Shown here one piece after another: positions 21,610 through 34,409 of a DNA stretch of 64,000 nucleotides. Position numbers and translations under genes: made by a program. Within the stretch, counting starts at the first letter, position 1; each line of letters begins with the position of its first letter. Source of the stretch: Siphonodentalium dalli (lineage: Eukaryota; Mollusca; Scaphopoda; Gadilida; Siphonodentaliidae); NCBI GenBank assembly GCA_032622095.1, contig CP136062.1, forward strand, positions 199,459,887 through 199,523,886. The letters are read 5' to 3'. A model generated the notes under the pieces. It made no database searches, was not told the origin of the DNA, and was given only the letters and a program-made list of their open reading frames with translations.

Positions 21610-24600
21610 ATACATTTAGCGAAAAAGCCACTTTTGTGAATATATTTAAATCGAAAAGTGTATCGTGACAAAACCAGCCCAAAATATCCCATAGCATCGA
21701 CCAGAAACCAGCTGAGAACAATTTCAAAACGAGGCTCTTTATATTGAAACCTGATGATTTATTAAGTCAATTCTGCGCGAGTGCAAATGCGCCCAAAACA
21801 TTACGCGTTCTTCTTCTGCAAAATCAATGACGCGTCGGTGTAATTATGGTTGCAATTATGACCCTCTTGCGCGTTCACCGATAAATAATTGCAACTAGTC
21901 ACGTGGGCGCCGACCAATCGGAATGCTGGATTTAGTGATAATCACACTCAGTATGTACATATATACTTAAAGGAATATGATCCTGAAAAAATTAGTATTT
22001 TCTTTCAATATACCGATAATATATACATAAAATGTCCATTATGCGCATATAATCTAACGATTAAACAAAATCCCGAAGTTAGCCGAAGATTTTGTGTTGT
22101 AGACGAAGTCACGTGATCATCGGCCGGATCACACGATTTTCACATGTAAACAGAAGCATAGTCACGTGATCGACCACATGGTAACTCATTGACAACGCAT
22201 AGATACGCAGCGATACCATATAAAGTTTAAACGCGCAAAGCGATCATGAATACGATCGCGGCTTTTGAAGTTTGTCGCATTATGGGAGAACACTGCGAAT
22301 GCAAAACTTCGCCGAAATACATCGCAGTTCTCACAATTAAACGTCTTTAGCGTGTTATTGTTATATGTATCGCAATGTGTTGTTATTATAAACTATAATA
22401 AAGGCATGCCCGTATTTTACGTAGGCCCTAGGATACAACTGTTCTCGTAAAAGAAATCACAGATGAAGACTTCCGTATATTAACAAGTATATTCTACCAC
22501 GATGTATTAATAAATTATCGTATATTATTTCGGTTTTACGCGCAGTTATCTTATAAACATGTGCTCGTGTTTCTCTATTTTTCGTTACCGGAATAGTCTA
22601 AGTTATATTATACATTATATATCCATATAAAGCTTGCATATATGCGGAGACTTGCAGTGTTAATAGACAATTATCATCTCGTAAACATTCCAGTTTCCAG
22701 ATGCCCTTAGTCGTGTGGCAATAAAGAGCGTTTTGTTTTAATTTAATTTATCGTAACACGGTAAAACATAAATAATTCGGTCGTATTTAATAAATTATAA
22801 TCAAGCCATTCATTAGCAATATAATATGATAACGTCATTTTCATAGTTATGAATCATGTATATATTAGGACAATAGGGTGTATATATATATTTCGGAATA
22901 TTGCTTCCCACCCCAAAACAATCTTGCCGACTGCCACTGATGAAAATTCGCTGCGTCAGTGCATGGTTACTGGCCTATCAAATTATCACTCTGGCGGCGC
23001 GATCTATTGAATATCCCGGTCATAAAACGTCCACGACGACAATGTTATTTTTAAAATCTTCAATTGAAAACTAATAACTTTATTCACAACTCTGGTATAT
23101 ACATTAGTATATATAAACCTTAGCCCTGCCCAAATTACACCATATACAAGCCTTAATTTCAATTGTTGACATGCTACCATATAACTTTTATATTAACACG
23201 TACGCGCTGCCGATTCTGTTTTTTAACATCGCCACTCGCCACCGCGATTACAAAATAGGGATGACGTCATGTAGGTGAACACAATTAACTCCGACTCCGA
23301 TTCCGTGTTTTTAATTAATCTATTCATTTGACGTCATATGAGGATTTGCGACGGAGATAGCCAACCGGTGGGGGTATTATTTATTTATTTATCGGCTTAT
23401 TTATTACGCGGTTGTTATGGGACTTGGATCATTGTGGTCATAATATGGGTGGCTTTCCGATAGTGTTTTGTTGTATTCATCAGGATTGCAATCCTTTAAG
23501 TCAAAATAAATCGAAATTGTGAAAACGCACATAACGGGCTTATTTTAATGAGCGAAATAAGGTCATATATTGGCATTATTTAACCTCAATATATACTCTA
23601 GATGGACATAAAAAGCAGTTGTTAAAACAGTCCAATGAGGGACTATGAACCTATGTGAATGTTTAGGTCCAATAAAAACCCATTTTCAATAGGATACGTT
23701 GCAATATGGTGTTATTTCAGTCCCATGAAATAAGTTCAATATCAGCTTATTTCTGCGAGAACAGGCTGATTGCATGTGGCTTGTGAGCCGACATCGCAAT
23801 AAACATTGAATAAATTACCCCTGAGAAATTCCACAACTATAAGCGACGCAAAGCAAAATCGCCCATAAAGTCACTTAGATCGCACAATTTCGAGTTGGGA
23901 CCTTCGCCTACAATGGAGTACATTATTAAGAAACATATGCAGGTAATAACTAAGAAATATATTACTCGCGTTACTTTTTCGACTGTATAAGGTTCCCTGT
24001 CAAAACTTCAAAAACTTACCAGGTTTTATACTGGTGGAATGTAATCTCTATTAGGGGCGTTAGCCAGAGTATAAAGGTTCGTGACATGATCTATAAAGAT
24101 AGTGTATGTCTTCCTAACAAGTTTTATATATTTTCCGGGGTATACTTAGATAGAACACAACGCGCATCTTTATCGAGAATATTTTTTCAAATGAGTTGCG
24201 GAAGGCCCAAGAAAATATTTCGTGAGAGTGTATCTCGAGCGAAATGTAACTATAGGCCTATGCCCTCCTCAACGAGTTCGGTAAAAGATTCGAGATTATG
24301 ATGCAAGTTGTGTTCTGTATTTATTCCACACTATGTGTCAGAAAAGTTCAACCCATAACTGTCACGTTCTTTGATTCTACAGCTGCCTTTATCGTGATGT
24401 GATTTAAGTCTTGATTAACCAGTACTGATCGGCGCATCACCTGAAGCAAATCGTTGACATACATCGTCTTTCCTGGCGACGTCAACAAGAATAGTTCCGG
24501 CTTGTATTCCAATACAATAATATGTATTCAATGGTCATGATTCCGTTGAATACATGTGCCTCACGTAAATGTGTGTGGAATAAAATAAAAAATATGAATC

Positions 24601-25588
24601 GAAGTCACCTGTCCGGAAACACTTCGATTAGTTCTGGTATAAAAAATGCAACCTTTCGGGAGTTTTACGGGTTAATTGTTATTAGAATAGAAATTGAGGC
24701 AAATTCGCGGAAATATTCGGAGCGTAACAGGAGAGAGAACTCAGATGTTTCGCCCACAACACCATGAATAAACCACTTTATTATACAATAATAGACAAAT
24801 ATTAGATCCAATCATCAGTTTTGCCCAGTGTCAGTGATTTATTCACAGAAAAAGTTATGTGTAGTCATGAAATCGGGTTTTACAAAAAATTGTGCTGTTT
24901 TTGTAAGTGTGGCCCGGAAGAGTTGATACACCATCTTTAACATATTTGAATTATATATATAAAAAGTTAAATGTAAAATAAATAAATATCAAGATAAAAA
25001 TGAAAACATCGAAATAAAATTGAAAATTGAAATTAAAATTGGAATATCAAATTATAGTTAAGACCCTTTTTACCCTCCGTAAATGTAAGCCATCTGTGCG
25101 TTAAACAAGATTGATTTTGTTATAAAGATAAGCACAAACTTACCATGTCCAGGTCGCATACACGAAGAGCTTGAAATATAAAATCCGCCGCCGATCTGGT
25201 TGGTATGGTTTAAAAATAATTATTGTAACAAAAGTTACAAGGGATTATTGGGGCACGCCGATCTGGTGAAACGCGATGTTCAAACCAAAAGAATCAAGTC
25301 AACAAATACTTATGAGGATTAATTTATTTGTTCGGCTTGTGGTTGTCTAATTGTTCGCCCCATCGTTACACCCTGTTTGATAATTGTGATGCACCTATTA
25401 TCCCCGGTTTGTTTACCAAACGTTACATTCGTTAGCATTGTACAGGGGAACATACCATTGATGACTATCCTTATCCGTGATACGTGCTATAGGCTGTATG
25501 TATCATCAAACTATAGTGGATATCGACGTGGAGAATCATCTCACGACACATAGCATGTCCCATCATACCCGCAATAATCGAGTTTCAT
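21610..25588. other. Long unannotated AT-rich stretch
   Basis: About 4 kb without a coding exon, RNA gene or transposon terminus that I can support. Short frames with no motifs. Confidence 0.4.
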
Positions 25589-25592
25589 TTAA

Positions 25593-25850
25593 CCCTTTCA
25601 TGACTGGAGCTGCGCTGGTGCATCATTAAAGATCCTATGTCAGTGTATTCTCTTATATATGCGAGTCTCCCATAGGGAGCCTCACATATATAAGAGAATG
25701 CACTGGCTTACAAGTTCAAGTCAAATATTGTTAGGCCTATGCATTCTCTTATATATCCTAGGCTCACTGTGTGAAAGACTCGCATAATCTAAGATAATGC
25801 ATTGGCACAGAGTTTTCGCCAAATTTCAGGAAGCTCCTGTCATGGAAGGG
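25593..25850. mobile_element. piggyBac-like MITE, second family sharing the hairpin core (258 bp)
   Basis: It is flanked by TTAA at 25589-25592 and 25851-25854. The termini CCCTTTCATGAC and GTCATGGAAGGG form a TIR different in sequence from the 14-bp TIR of copies A-D. The core still contains two hairpins related to the A-D hairpins (TTCTCTTATATATGCGAG and complement), the second more degraded. Shared core with different ends suggests a common parent element or recombination between families. Confidence 0.8.
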
Positions 25851-25929
25851 TTAATCAATCCAATCCATGCTAACAAAAAGGTAAAGAATGCGGGGTATTG
25901 TCTGTCATGTAAAGTGCCGGTAAAGTTTA

Positions 25930-26670
25930 GGCTGCTTATTTTATGCAGATGACTCGGCATTGCTTGTATCTGGGAAGTGTGTCCAGAGGATAGATATATA
26001 CGAGCAGTCTATGAGTGCACAGCTTTCCTCTCTTAGTGAATGGCTCATAGGCAATAGGCTTTCCCTTCGTTTAGGTAAAACCGAATCTATTCTGTTTGGA
26101 TCCCAACCAAGAATTCGATGCTGCAATCAGATTAACATCAAATGTAATCAGACTAGTATCAGCCCCTCTAACACGTTACTTATCTCGGAGTTGTTTTGGA
26201 TCAATATCTAAGTGGAGAAACCTCAGCTCAAATAGTCGTATCTAAATCATGCTCACGACTTAAGTTCCTTTATAGAAAAGCTAATTATTTTAACAAGCTC
26301 CACAAAAAGATTATTAGTTCTTGCTTTGATTCAGTGCTATTTTGATTATGCTTGCTGCTCTTGGTATAGTGCACTATCTACAACAACCAAAGGGAAATTA
26401 CAGAAATCTCAGAATAGATTGATTAGATATTGTCTTGGGCTGCTAATCGAGCAACTGTGGTGTACAAGGAACATCTAAACATGAACACGTTAACTGTTGA
26501 ACAACGGGTTAATCAAAGAAAGCTATTGCTAATGAAGAAGATTGTGGACTCAAAGGCTCCCAAATATCTCTCTGAACACTTTACCAGAGTTAGCTCTTAC
26601 TGTATAGCTATGAATTAAGATCAGACAACGGACAGATACTATTAACAAAGTACGTGATTGTGTAGTTTCA
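25930..26670 (+). pseudogene. Second LINE relic: RT palm to C-terminus
   Basis: FYADDSALLVSG carries the catalytic Asp pair at 25942-25953. It is followed by SEWLIGNRLSLRLGKTESIL and FGS, a pattern typical of another LINE group than the 0.9-kb copy. Later frames give KLQKSQNRLIRYCLGL and LTVEQRVNQRKLLLMKKI, the usual C-terminal helix. At least two frameshifts separate these pieces. It begins just after the MITE at 25850, so the 5' part is lost. Confidence 0.8.
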
Positions 26671-26679
26671 TGATACACT

Positions 26680-27156
26680 TAGTAGAGTTTGCTTTGTATA
26701 TAACTGTTATTTAATGACGGGGTGAGGGTAGCCTTTGACTGTGATGTCGTAGTACGTGATCGCGCAGTGTCATCCATGTCGAAGGGAATAACATCACCTT
26801 ACAGTCCATGGCACACTGCGATAAGTTGGGGCTAGCCTTATACACAGTAGTCAAAGACACCCATCTCTCCTATTTTATTGAGATATATTTCTCCAGTGTT
26901 TTTTAACTTCTAGTGGAATACTTGCTGTTTAGCTCACTATTACATATCGTTACTTCAATTTCAAATGACAGTGTGCAGTTCATTGTTAAATCAAACATAA
27001 TATATTTAAATTCAGTGGTTTGTGATGGCAGGACGCGTATGTGTGTGTTCCGATCTCTCATGTGTCCTGAATCCATTGCGGACCATAATGGAAATAAATG
27101 GTCTTAGGACTGTTTTCTTATGCTATCCCCGCTAGTTTTTGTTCACCAGTTGGTGC

Positions 27157-27160
<4 letters not shown>
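26680..27160. other. Unannotated stretch before the (TA)n tract
   Basis: No supported feature. Confidence 0.4.

Positions 27161-27216
<56 letters not shown>
27161..27216. repeat. (TA)n microsatellite
   Basis: Pure TA repeat abutting a Helitron-like 3' terminus; AT is the Helitron target. Confidence 0.95.
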
Positions 27217-27217
<1 letters not shown>

Positions 27218-27739
27218 TAGCCGATGAGCCCGACATTGTCCGGGCTATTCATCCGGGCTATTCAAAAACCAAATTTCAAGTCGATCGCTATACCCGTTTC
27301 CGAGATCTGGTCTGCGCATGCGCGAAGCTGGCGTCGCACGGGCTCGGCGACCCGATAAAATTCGTATCCGGGGCAAGATACATTCACATACCAAATTTCA
27401 AGTCGATAGCTCCACCCGTTTCCGAGATCTCGTCTGCGCATGCGCGAAGCTGGTGTCGCACGGGCTCGGCGACCCGATAAAATTCGCATCCGGGGCAAGA
27501 TACATTCACATAGCAAATTTCAAGTCGATAGCTCCACCCGTTTCCGAGATCTCGTCTGCGCATGCGCGAATCGGGCGCCGCACGGGCTCGCCAATACGAC
27601 AACGACGACCGCCTGGTCAAACTACACTCACGTACCAAGTTTCGTCCCGATCGGTCAAGAATCGTAGATTTGTATTAATGACAGACAGACAGACAAACAA
27701 ACATACATACAGGCAGAGGTCTTCAAAATATATATGAGA
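27217..27739 (-). mobile_element. Helitron-like element with central tandem repeats (HINE/pearl-type), copy 1
   Basis: Read on the minus strand it starts TCTCATATATATTTTGAAGA (27739 downward) and passes a GTCTGTCTGTC microsatellite. It then carries three 122-bp tandem units (27271-27636) and ends with a GC-rich hairpin (AGCCCGGACAATGTCGGGCT type) 6-7 nt before CTAG at 27217-27220. Flanking bases are A and T. TC start, a hairpin about 10 nt from a CTRR end and A/T insertion are Helitron hallmarks; central tandem arrays match oyster Helitron-derived elements. Non-coding. Confidence 0.75.
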
Positions 27740-27751
27740 TATATATATATA

Positions 27752-28434
27752 CTAGCCGATGAGCCCGACGTTGTCCGGGCTATTCAAAAACCAAATTTCA
27801 AGTCGATAGCTCCACCCGTTTCCGAGATCTGGTCTGCGCATGCGCGAAGCTGGCGTCGCACGGGCTCTGTTTCCGAGATCTGGTCTGCGCATGCGCGAAG
27901 CTGGCGTCGCACGGGGTCGGCGACCCGATAAAATTCGTATCCGGGGCAAGATACATTCACATACCAAATTTCAAGTCGATAGCTCCACCCGTTTCCGATA
28001 TCTCGTCTGCGCATCCGCGAAGCTGGCGTCGCACGGGCTCGGCGACCCGATAAAATTCGTATCCGGGGCAAGATACATTCACATAGCAAATTTCAAGTCG
28101 ATAGCTCCACCCGTTTCCGAGATCTGGTCTGCGCATGCGCGAAGCTGGCATCGCACGGGCTCGGCGACCCGATAAAATTCGTATCCGGGGCAAGATACAT
28201 TCACATAGCAAATTTCAAGTCGATAGCTCCACCCGTTTCCGAGATCTCGTCTGCGCATGCGCTGCACGGGCGCCGCACGGGCTCGACAATACGACAACGT
28301 CCACCGCCTGGTCAAACTACACACATGTACCAAGTTTCGTCCCGATCGGTCGAGCATCGTAGATTTGTATAAATGACAAACATACAAACATACAAACATA
28401 CATATAAACAGAGGTCTTCAAAATATATATGAGA
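27752..28434 (-). mobile_element. Helitron-like element, copy 2
   Basis: It has the same termini as copy 1 (CTAG at 27752-27755; TCTCATATATATTTTGAAGA at the other end). The tandem array has four to five 122-bp units including one partial unit created by a direct join (CACGGGCTC|TGTTTCCGAG near 27868). It is separated from copy 1 by about 12 bp of TA repeat. Confidence 0.75.
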
Positions 28435-28661
28435 CAAATTTCAAGTCGATAGCTCCACCCGTTTCCGAGATCTCGTCTGCGCATGCGCTGCACTGGCGTC
28501 GCACGGGCTCGCCAATACGACAACGTCCACCGCCTGGTCAAACTACACACACGTACCTAGTTTCGTCCCGATCGGTCGAGCATCGTAGATTTGTATAAAT
28601 GACAAACATACAAACATACAAACATACATACAAACAGAGGTCTTCAAAAATATATATGAGA
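28435..28661 (-). mobile_element. Helitron-like element, copy 3 (truncated)
   Basis: One 122-bp-type unit plus the 5' block (TCTCATATATATTTTTGAAG on the minus strand) abuts copy 2; the hairpin/CTAG 3' end is missing. Its 5' block is nearly identical to that of copy 2. Confidence 0.7.
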
Positions 28662-28669
28662 TATATACA

Positions 28670-31600
28670 AACAATTTGAGCATAGAAAATGGGGGCAAAA
28701 AGTAACAAAACTGAATTCCCCTAAATCACAGCCGTATATGGTCTATGTGCCATTTTAGAGTTTGAGCACATTTAAATACGGAAAGTGTATATCGCATGCG
28801 TATGGATGTAGATCATATGTTCACTAAGTCATGCTCCTTTTCATCCTCAAAACATGTTAATGTCAACAAGACTTGCTTTTCTGGCGGACAGCAAGCACAC
28901 ACAGGCAGTCGGTATAGTCTTAACGGGCATTGTTTCGTAAAAGTTGGCATCCTTTGTACATGAATTTCGCGGCGAATGTGATATTATCTCCCCAAGCGTT
29001 GATGATAGCGAGTGGAGGAACGAAGGCTGTGCCACCGAGTAGGAAGTCACATAGACGGTTTTGCGAGAGTGAAGTTAGTATCAAAATGAGAGACGAATGG
29101 TCCCAAGACAGATTTATATCGTTAACTTCTAACTTCGCCAGCCAAGCAATGACAGGACTATAGAAGTATATATATATATATATATACGATGTGGTGGGAA
29201 ATCATGCCCAATGTTAAAATTTTTGTCCACTATATAAAATAAACTCAACATAACACCACGTGTGAGTTGTTAACTTGTTACGCACGTGTAATGGCGGCCT
29301 TATCTGTTGCTAACTGTAGCATGGCATGCACGCGTTAGTTTCTCACTGACAACTAAACAAATTGCTGTGGAATGTTGAACGGACTGAGTTTGGAGCTGGA
29401 ACATAGCTGACTACTGAATTTTTTTTTCTCGCTTCGGACACAGAAGTTTAGTCTCTTCTGCTTGTCTGTTTTTATTGCAACCTAAACCTGCCCAATATCC
29501 GGGTGAACAAAATGAACTTTAGTTTTAAGTGTTGGGAGACCAAGTCACACCTGTTTCTTCATTCTTGTGATATGTATGTTCTTACTTAGTATGTGCATAT
29601 GCCATGCTTAGGTGTTTCCAGAATTTGTCGACATATTTTATCCCGAGAACATGACAAAAATGAGAAATCACGTTTGTCCGAGTTCAGTTTTCAAGAATAT
29701 GAATCGCCTTAATACATCTGGCTGTAGTTTCGCATTCAGAAAGGAATTGATCGATTTTTTTTATCGTGATATTTTTCTCAACCTAAAAAATAGGTGACGT
29801 CACATGACTACCATCAAGAATCAAATCTATAACTTCTTCACCAATTCACTCAGTTAGATTTTTTTCGGTATTATTCAAAACGACCTTATTTTTTCTCGAG
29901 TATCCAAGAGTATAACAAGACAAGAATATATTAGGCGGTGGATAGTTTTGCGTCCTATCCTACGTCTGATAGAAACGCAGTTTGAATGGTAAGTATTTAC
30001 TCTAAAACACACAATGGGAAGTCTCTCCACTAATTATGATACAAACATACAGCTCGGCATATTACTTTTTCGTGCGACATCTATGCAAATATCTAGCTAC
30101 ACTATAGCAATAATTTGTCTTGGTTCAGAAGAAATTGTATGCGGAAAAAATCGAACATTATCAATTCAATTATGAGACAACTGAACGAATTACCGATGAT
30201 ATACTGATTAAATGATAGATCGAAGGCCTTTGGGGCAAATTTGATGATGTCGAAATGTCTGATTCCTCTAGCCAATTAAGATTTTCTGGCTTCAAATAAA
30301 ATCATACTTGAAGAATTTATCGGTAAAATGAAAATGCATATGTGAAACATCACGAACCTAATTCAAATTCGTGCATAGTCTTGTTACATATCGTCGGAAA
30401 TTATATTAGCCTCCCATATATTAATCTTATTTGCCGACGATGGTATTTCATGTAGATGACCAAAAGCAAGATAATAAGCGACTGAGAGAAATAAACTATT
30501 GCTCGAGTCATTCGATGTATATTAATATTGGTATAATGTGGTCAGTCTCATTAAACGGGCAGGGCTCATTCGAGCTTCCAAATTGTCTCAACGTAATTTG
30601 GAAGGAAGTGTAAGATATGTTGACAACTTCATTCTTTGTAAAATATTTGAGATGGTAACATCCATTTTCCGGCTGTTTTAAATTGTTAAAGTGAAACAGG
30701 CGCTCTTTATTTTTACCATATCGAAATAGACTAACACGGAACGCTCTTTTTTGTTCCATGCGTGCAAATAGCTGTTTGGGATTCAAACATCGTGTTCAAG
30801 ATTGAATTTTTTATGACTTCAATGCGTCTTTTTTGGCACATATACTGCTCGTAGAAAGGTAGTCCAAGAATTTATCGACCTATTTCGATACCGGGAACAT
30901 TTCAAAAGCGAATATTATCAGGGATATTTTGGAGCGCAAACCTCCAAGTGGCTATAAACTGCAGACTCACAATATATAGTGTAGATATTTTCATCCCTTT
31001 GGCAGAAAAAACAACTCTTCATATTTCCTTTGATAACTGCCTCCAGAACTTTGAATAGATATGGAACATATTTAACCAAATCAGCAAAAACGTCAGTCAA
31101 CGAGGATGACAACACATGTATTTGATATGTTTAATCAAAATTACACAAGAACTATGACCTGAGAACATTTTCGTACCTCCTTCGTAACCGGGAACACTGT
31201 ACATGAACCATATAGCTTCCTTGAAAAGTTTTGATAGGTCAAATGGTTGACGTCAGTATTTGTGATTTCGATAACCAATTACAAGGTATTGCTGACTGTC
31301 CGGACGGAGCCAACAAATGACATTCTCCTGATAACATATGCAACAGTCGTTCAAGCTTAAGCTCTGAAACAAACCCCTGTTACCCCCCTCCCCCTCCACA
31401 CATGTGATACCCACAATATCATTGTGTTATCAAGTCGCTACATCTGTAATACATTTCCAAGCGAACCAACACTGCATGGTCCTAATCGGGTTGTCGTCAC
31501 ACAGACCTGACGCCTAACTAGATGAACACCCTTTGAAATTATAGACCTACATGTAATAATGCAACATATACATGTAGGTCTACCTTACATACGATTAATC

Positions 31601-31700
31601 TAACCTATACCTCAATCCAATTCATTTGGCCGCCCATCTACCAAAATTCCGGGGAACAACGACGACAGTCTAATATGGTTCTATCGCCACTAACTGTAAT
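28670..31700. other. Unannotated stretch
   Basis: No coding exon or paired termini that I can support. A phrase like 'aatttatcgac-tattt-ccgggaacat' recurs near 29623, 30868 and 31170, hinting at an old dispersed repeat. Confidence 0.4.
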
Positions 31701-31708
31701 ATTAATTT

Positions 31709-31848
31709 TCCCGTGTCTGTTCACATAGTAGGCCTTCGTTTATTTACATACCCGAAGCCAGTCGTATCCCATGAGTTCGAAGGTCGAATTGGATACGGCT
31801 GGCTGAGGGTAGGTAAAAACCCGTACTATGTGAACAGACACGGGGTGA
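31709..31848. repeat. Long hairpin / foldback element, ~55-bp arms
   Basis: CCGTGTCTGTTCACATAGTA at the left pairs with TACTATGTGAACAGACACGG at the right. Pairing resumes with ATTTACATACCC/GGGTAGGTAAA and AGCCAG-CGTATCC/GGATACGGCTGGCT. The loop is about 20 nt. Confidence 0.8.
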
Positions 31849-31875
31849 CAATTTTATCTATTGACCTTAACAGTA

Positions 31876-34406
31876 CACTGTTAGAAATTACTGTCGGTTC
31901 GACGGTTTCGGGCCGTTATAATCGACGGTCCCATACCGTTTCATCAGTTTGACGGTCCCATACCGTTATTTTATGTGCCCATGAAAATTGTCTAAATTAA
32001 ATATTTTCGTGATTCAAAGTCATGCCGTCAAAATTCAATAGTATATTTATCGGCGACCATATTATATACGGCAATGACTCCATACATTATGACTGAATCT
32101 TACTCTGCTGATATTGGCGTTGCATTATTGATCCAATCTATTGTTTTTTTGGGGAAACTGTTACCTGTTCGATTGTGGACAGTTGTTAAGACGGTCTGAT
32201 TTCGGTTCCTTTGATAACCGGACAAGTTTCAATTCTGCGAAAATCGGCTTAATCATTGACAATTGCCACTCAATTAGAGAGTAGCGATTCATGCCAATCG
32301 ATTCATGTCGTAATCCGGGGTCTGACTTCATTCGACTCAGTGCTGATGTTGAAATTGACAGTGTTGTGACTTAGTATCAAAACATTGGCACATTTAAGAC
32401 ACAAGAGGATACAGGTACAATTAACACTAACTTCGATGTCAACCAATAGTGACAATAATAACAACAACGACACAACGAGCAGCTATTACTATTAGAATGT
32501 TGACAGTCCAGTTGACAGTGTTCTGAATCTGATTGTTTCAAAGCACATGCATGTACATTTGCAAGAGAGGATATACATGCACATGTACTGTACGCACCAG
32601 TGTAATTCACAAGAGCTTCAGTGGCAACAACAACACCGTAAACAATAAACTGACGTCGCGCAGTGACGGATGATCACATATCTACGAGTCCAACTCTATA
32701 ATTACACTGACCAATTCATCCTGTGTTCATCAATTTTCATTGAAACGTGTGGATATGAGACATTGTCATCATTCGCCATGTTATCGTCAAGTTATTACGA
32801 CAATTTACCGGGAGTACACTATTGGTTGGATGTTCTTATCAAACTATCTTTGGCTGACTCACTGATATTGATACTAAGTGTTGTGATACCAGTATACAGT
32901 TTGATGCATCATGCTTTAAAATTGCATGGAAAATGTGCGACTACAGGAGAACATTGTTGCCATGTCATTGCGCACAGTTATTATGGGATCTGCTGTTCTT
33001 GAAGGTTCCAATCCCAACTAGCTGCTATTGATATACAGTACCAGTCAAAATAAGTGGTATATTAAGCGCGCTATTTTCGCGCCCAATATCTCAATAATAT
33101 TGCAAGTGGAAACGCTTATAAGCATGTTGCTTGTGATATTATTGCAATATTTTGCGCTTAATATCTCAATATTTTGCACTTAATATTGCGACATCTTGCG
33201 CTCAAAATTGTGACATTTAAATCAAATTATTGCTTCTTCTATATTGTGTATTGTATAAATAGAGACAATGTTTTAGATATGTATATAATTATAGTTGTAA
33301 ATGCTATATGTACACTATGTGTACACTATATGCACAGTATTTATCTAATATAAATATAACACTATCCGAGTCTGTATGAAATTTAGCGCGCTTGGTATCG
33401 CAATATTTTGCGTTCAATATTGCAATAATAAGCGTGACAGATTTTTGGTATTGTGCTATAATCACGCCTTTTTCTAAATTAAGCACGCTCAATATCGCAA
33501 TAAAGGTGCGCCTAAAAAATACCACTCCTTCTGACTGGTACTGTATTGTCATGATGTACAGATTCCTCTGTTAAAACAAAAACTGTGTTTACAAGTGACT
33601 GGACAATTTCACGCCTTACATGTTAACAAAAAGTATGCCATTTAGATATTTTACTTTTACATGTACATAAATTTGAGTTTTCACTGTGAAACATGGAGCT
33701 TTGATGTTCTTTTTATGTCTTAAAAGGGCATGCCTATTCATGTTTTAGAATGGTCGAAATTAGTATTACTTATAACTGAATAGTGATGTGTTGGCTTATC
33801 ATCTATTACTAGTATCGTTTTTTATTTACAGCCATATTTATAAAGTAGTTAGTGAAATGCGAACATATTACGCGTGCGCAGCCTTTTCGGGATTAAATTC
33901 TACGAGGCAGATAACAAGCTTGATCCTCTGCAAACTGCAAAGTTTCATAAGTATTGTCTATCACTTTATGCATTAAGGATTTACATTTCATCAAAACTAT
34001 GATCGTAACATAAGAACTAAGTTGTATTTTTCAGTTACGAATAATACTAGTTTCGACCATTCAAAAACATATGAATCGTAATGCCTACCGGGAAATCATA
34101 TTGTCACCATGGGAACCTGGCTAATTCTATGGTAAATTAGCAAATTAAGAGCAAAAATTTGGTGTTGACCCATGAAAAATACCATTGGTCTGACCTTTAT
34201 TAGTTACGGTCTTGATATTTATTAAACGGTGCTAAACCGTAAAAAATACAACGGTCTGACAGTTACTGGTTACGGTCTGCCAGTTATTTAAACGGTTTTA
34301 TACCGTGGAACATGCTACGGCCTGACCGTATGTTTAACGGCCAAATGTTGGCAGCGATGTTGCATGGTCTCAGACCGTTAAAGCGACGGTATTTGTTCTA
34401 ACAGTG
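31876..34406. mobile_element. CACTG-ended TIR element with ACGGT palindromic subterminal repeats (EnSpm/CACTA-like)
   Basis: Ends CACTGTTAGAA and TTCTAACAGTG are perfect 11-bp inverted repeats flanked by TA on both sides. Just inside each end are clusters of paired ACGGT...ACCGT words: ACGGTCCCATACCGT occurs twice at 31927-31966, and about six related words lie at 34200-34390. Repeated subterminal motifs and CACTR termini are characteristic of EnSpm/CACTA elements. A Tc1-type MITE is nested inside. No transposase motif was found; the 110-residue frame at 32670-33002 has one hydrophobic stretch and is not recognised. Confidence 0.65.
33036..33543. mobile_element. Tc1/mariner-type MITE (508 bp)
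   Basis: It is flanked by TA at 33034-33035 and 33544-33545. Left end CAGTACCAGTCAAAATAAGT and right end (complement) CAGTACCAGTCAGAAGGAGT resemble the well-known Tc1 terminus CAGTACCAGTCAAAAG. The interior is filled with repeats of a GCAATATTTTGCG(C/T) word on both strands. No transposase. Confidence 0.85.
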
Positions 34407-34409
34407 TAG

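Noticed and set aside
27271-28300. Regularly spaced repeats resembling a CRISPR array
   Set aside because: Units are contiguous with no unique spacers, and the genome is clearly eukaryotic.
27240-28660. Multiple overlapping open frames with repeated MREAGVARARRP/DLGNGWSYRLEI peptides, here and at 40.2-45.0 kb
   Set aside because: They are translations of the 122-bp GC-rich tandem units on both strands. The unit length is not a multiple of three, so no single frame persists, and the units belong to Helitron-like elements.
32670-33002. 110-residue frame with a hydrophobic segment, considered as a membrane protein
   Set aside because: No family motif, no splice context, and it lies wholly inside the CACTG-ended element next to a MITE.
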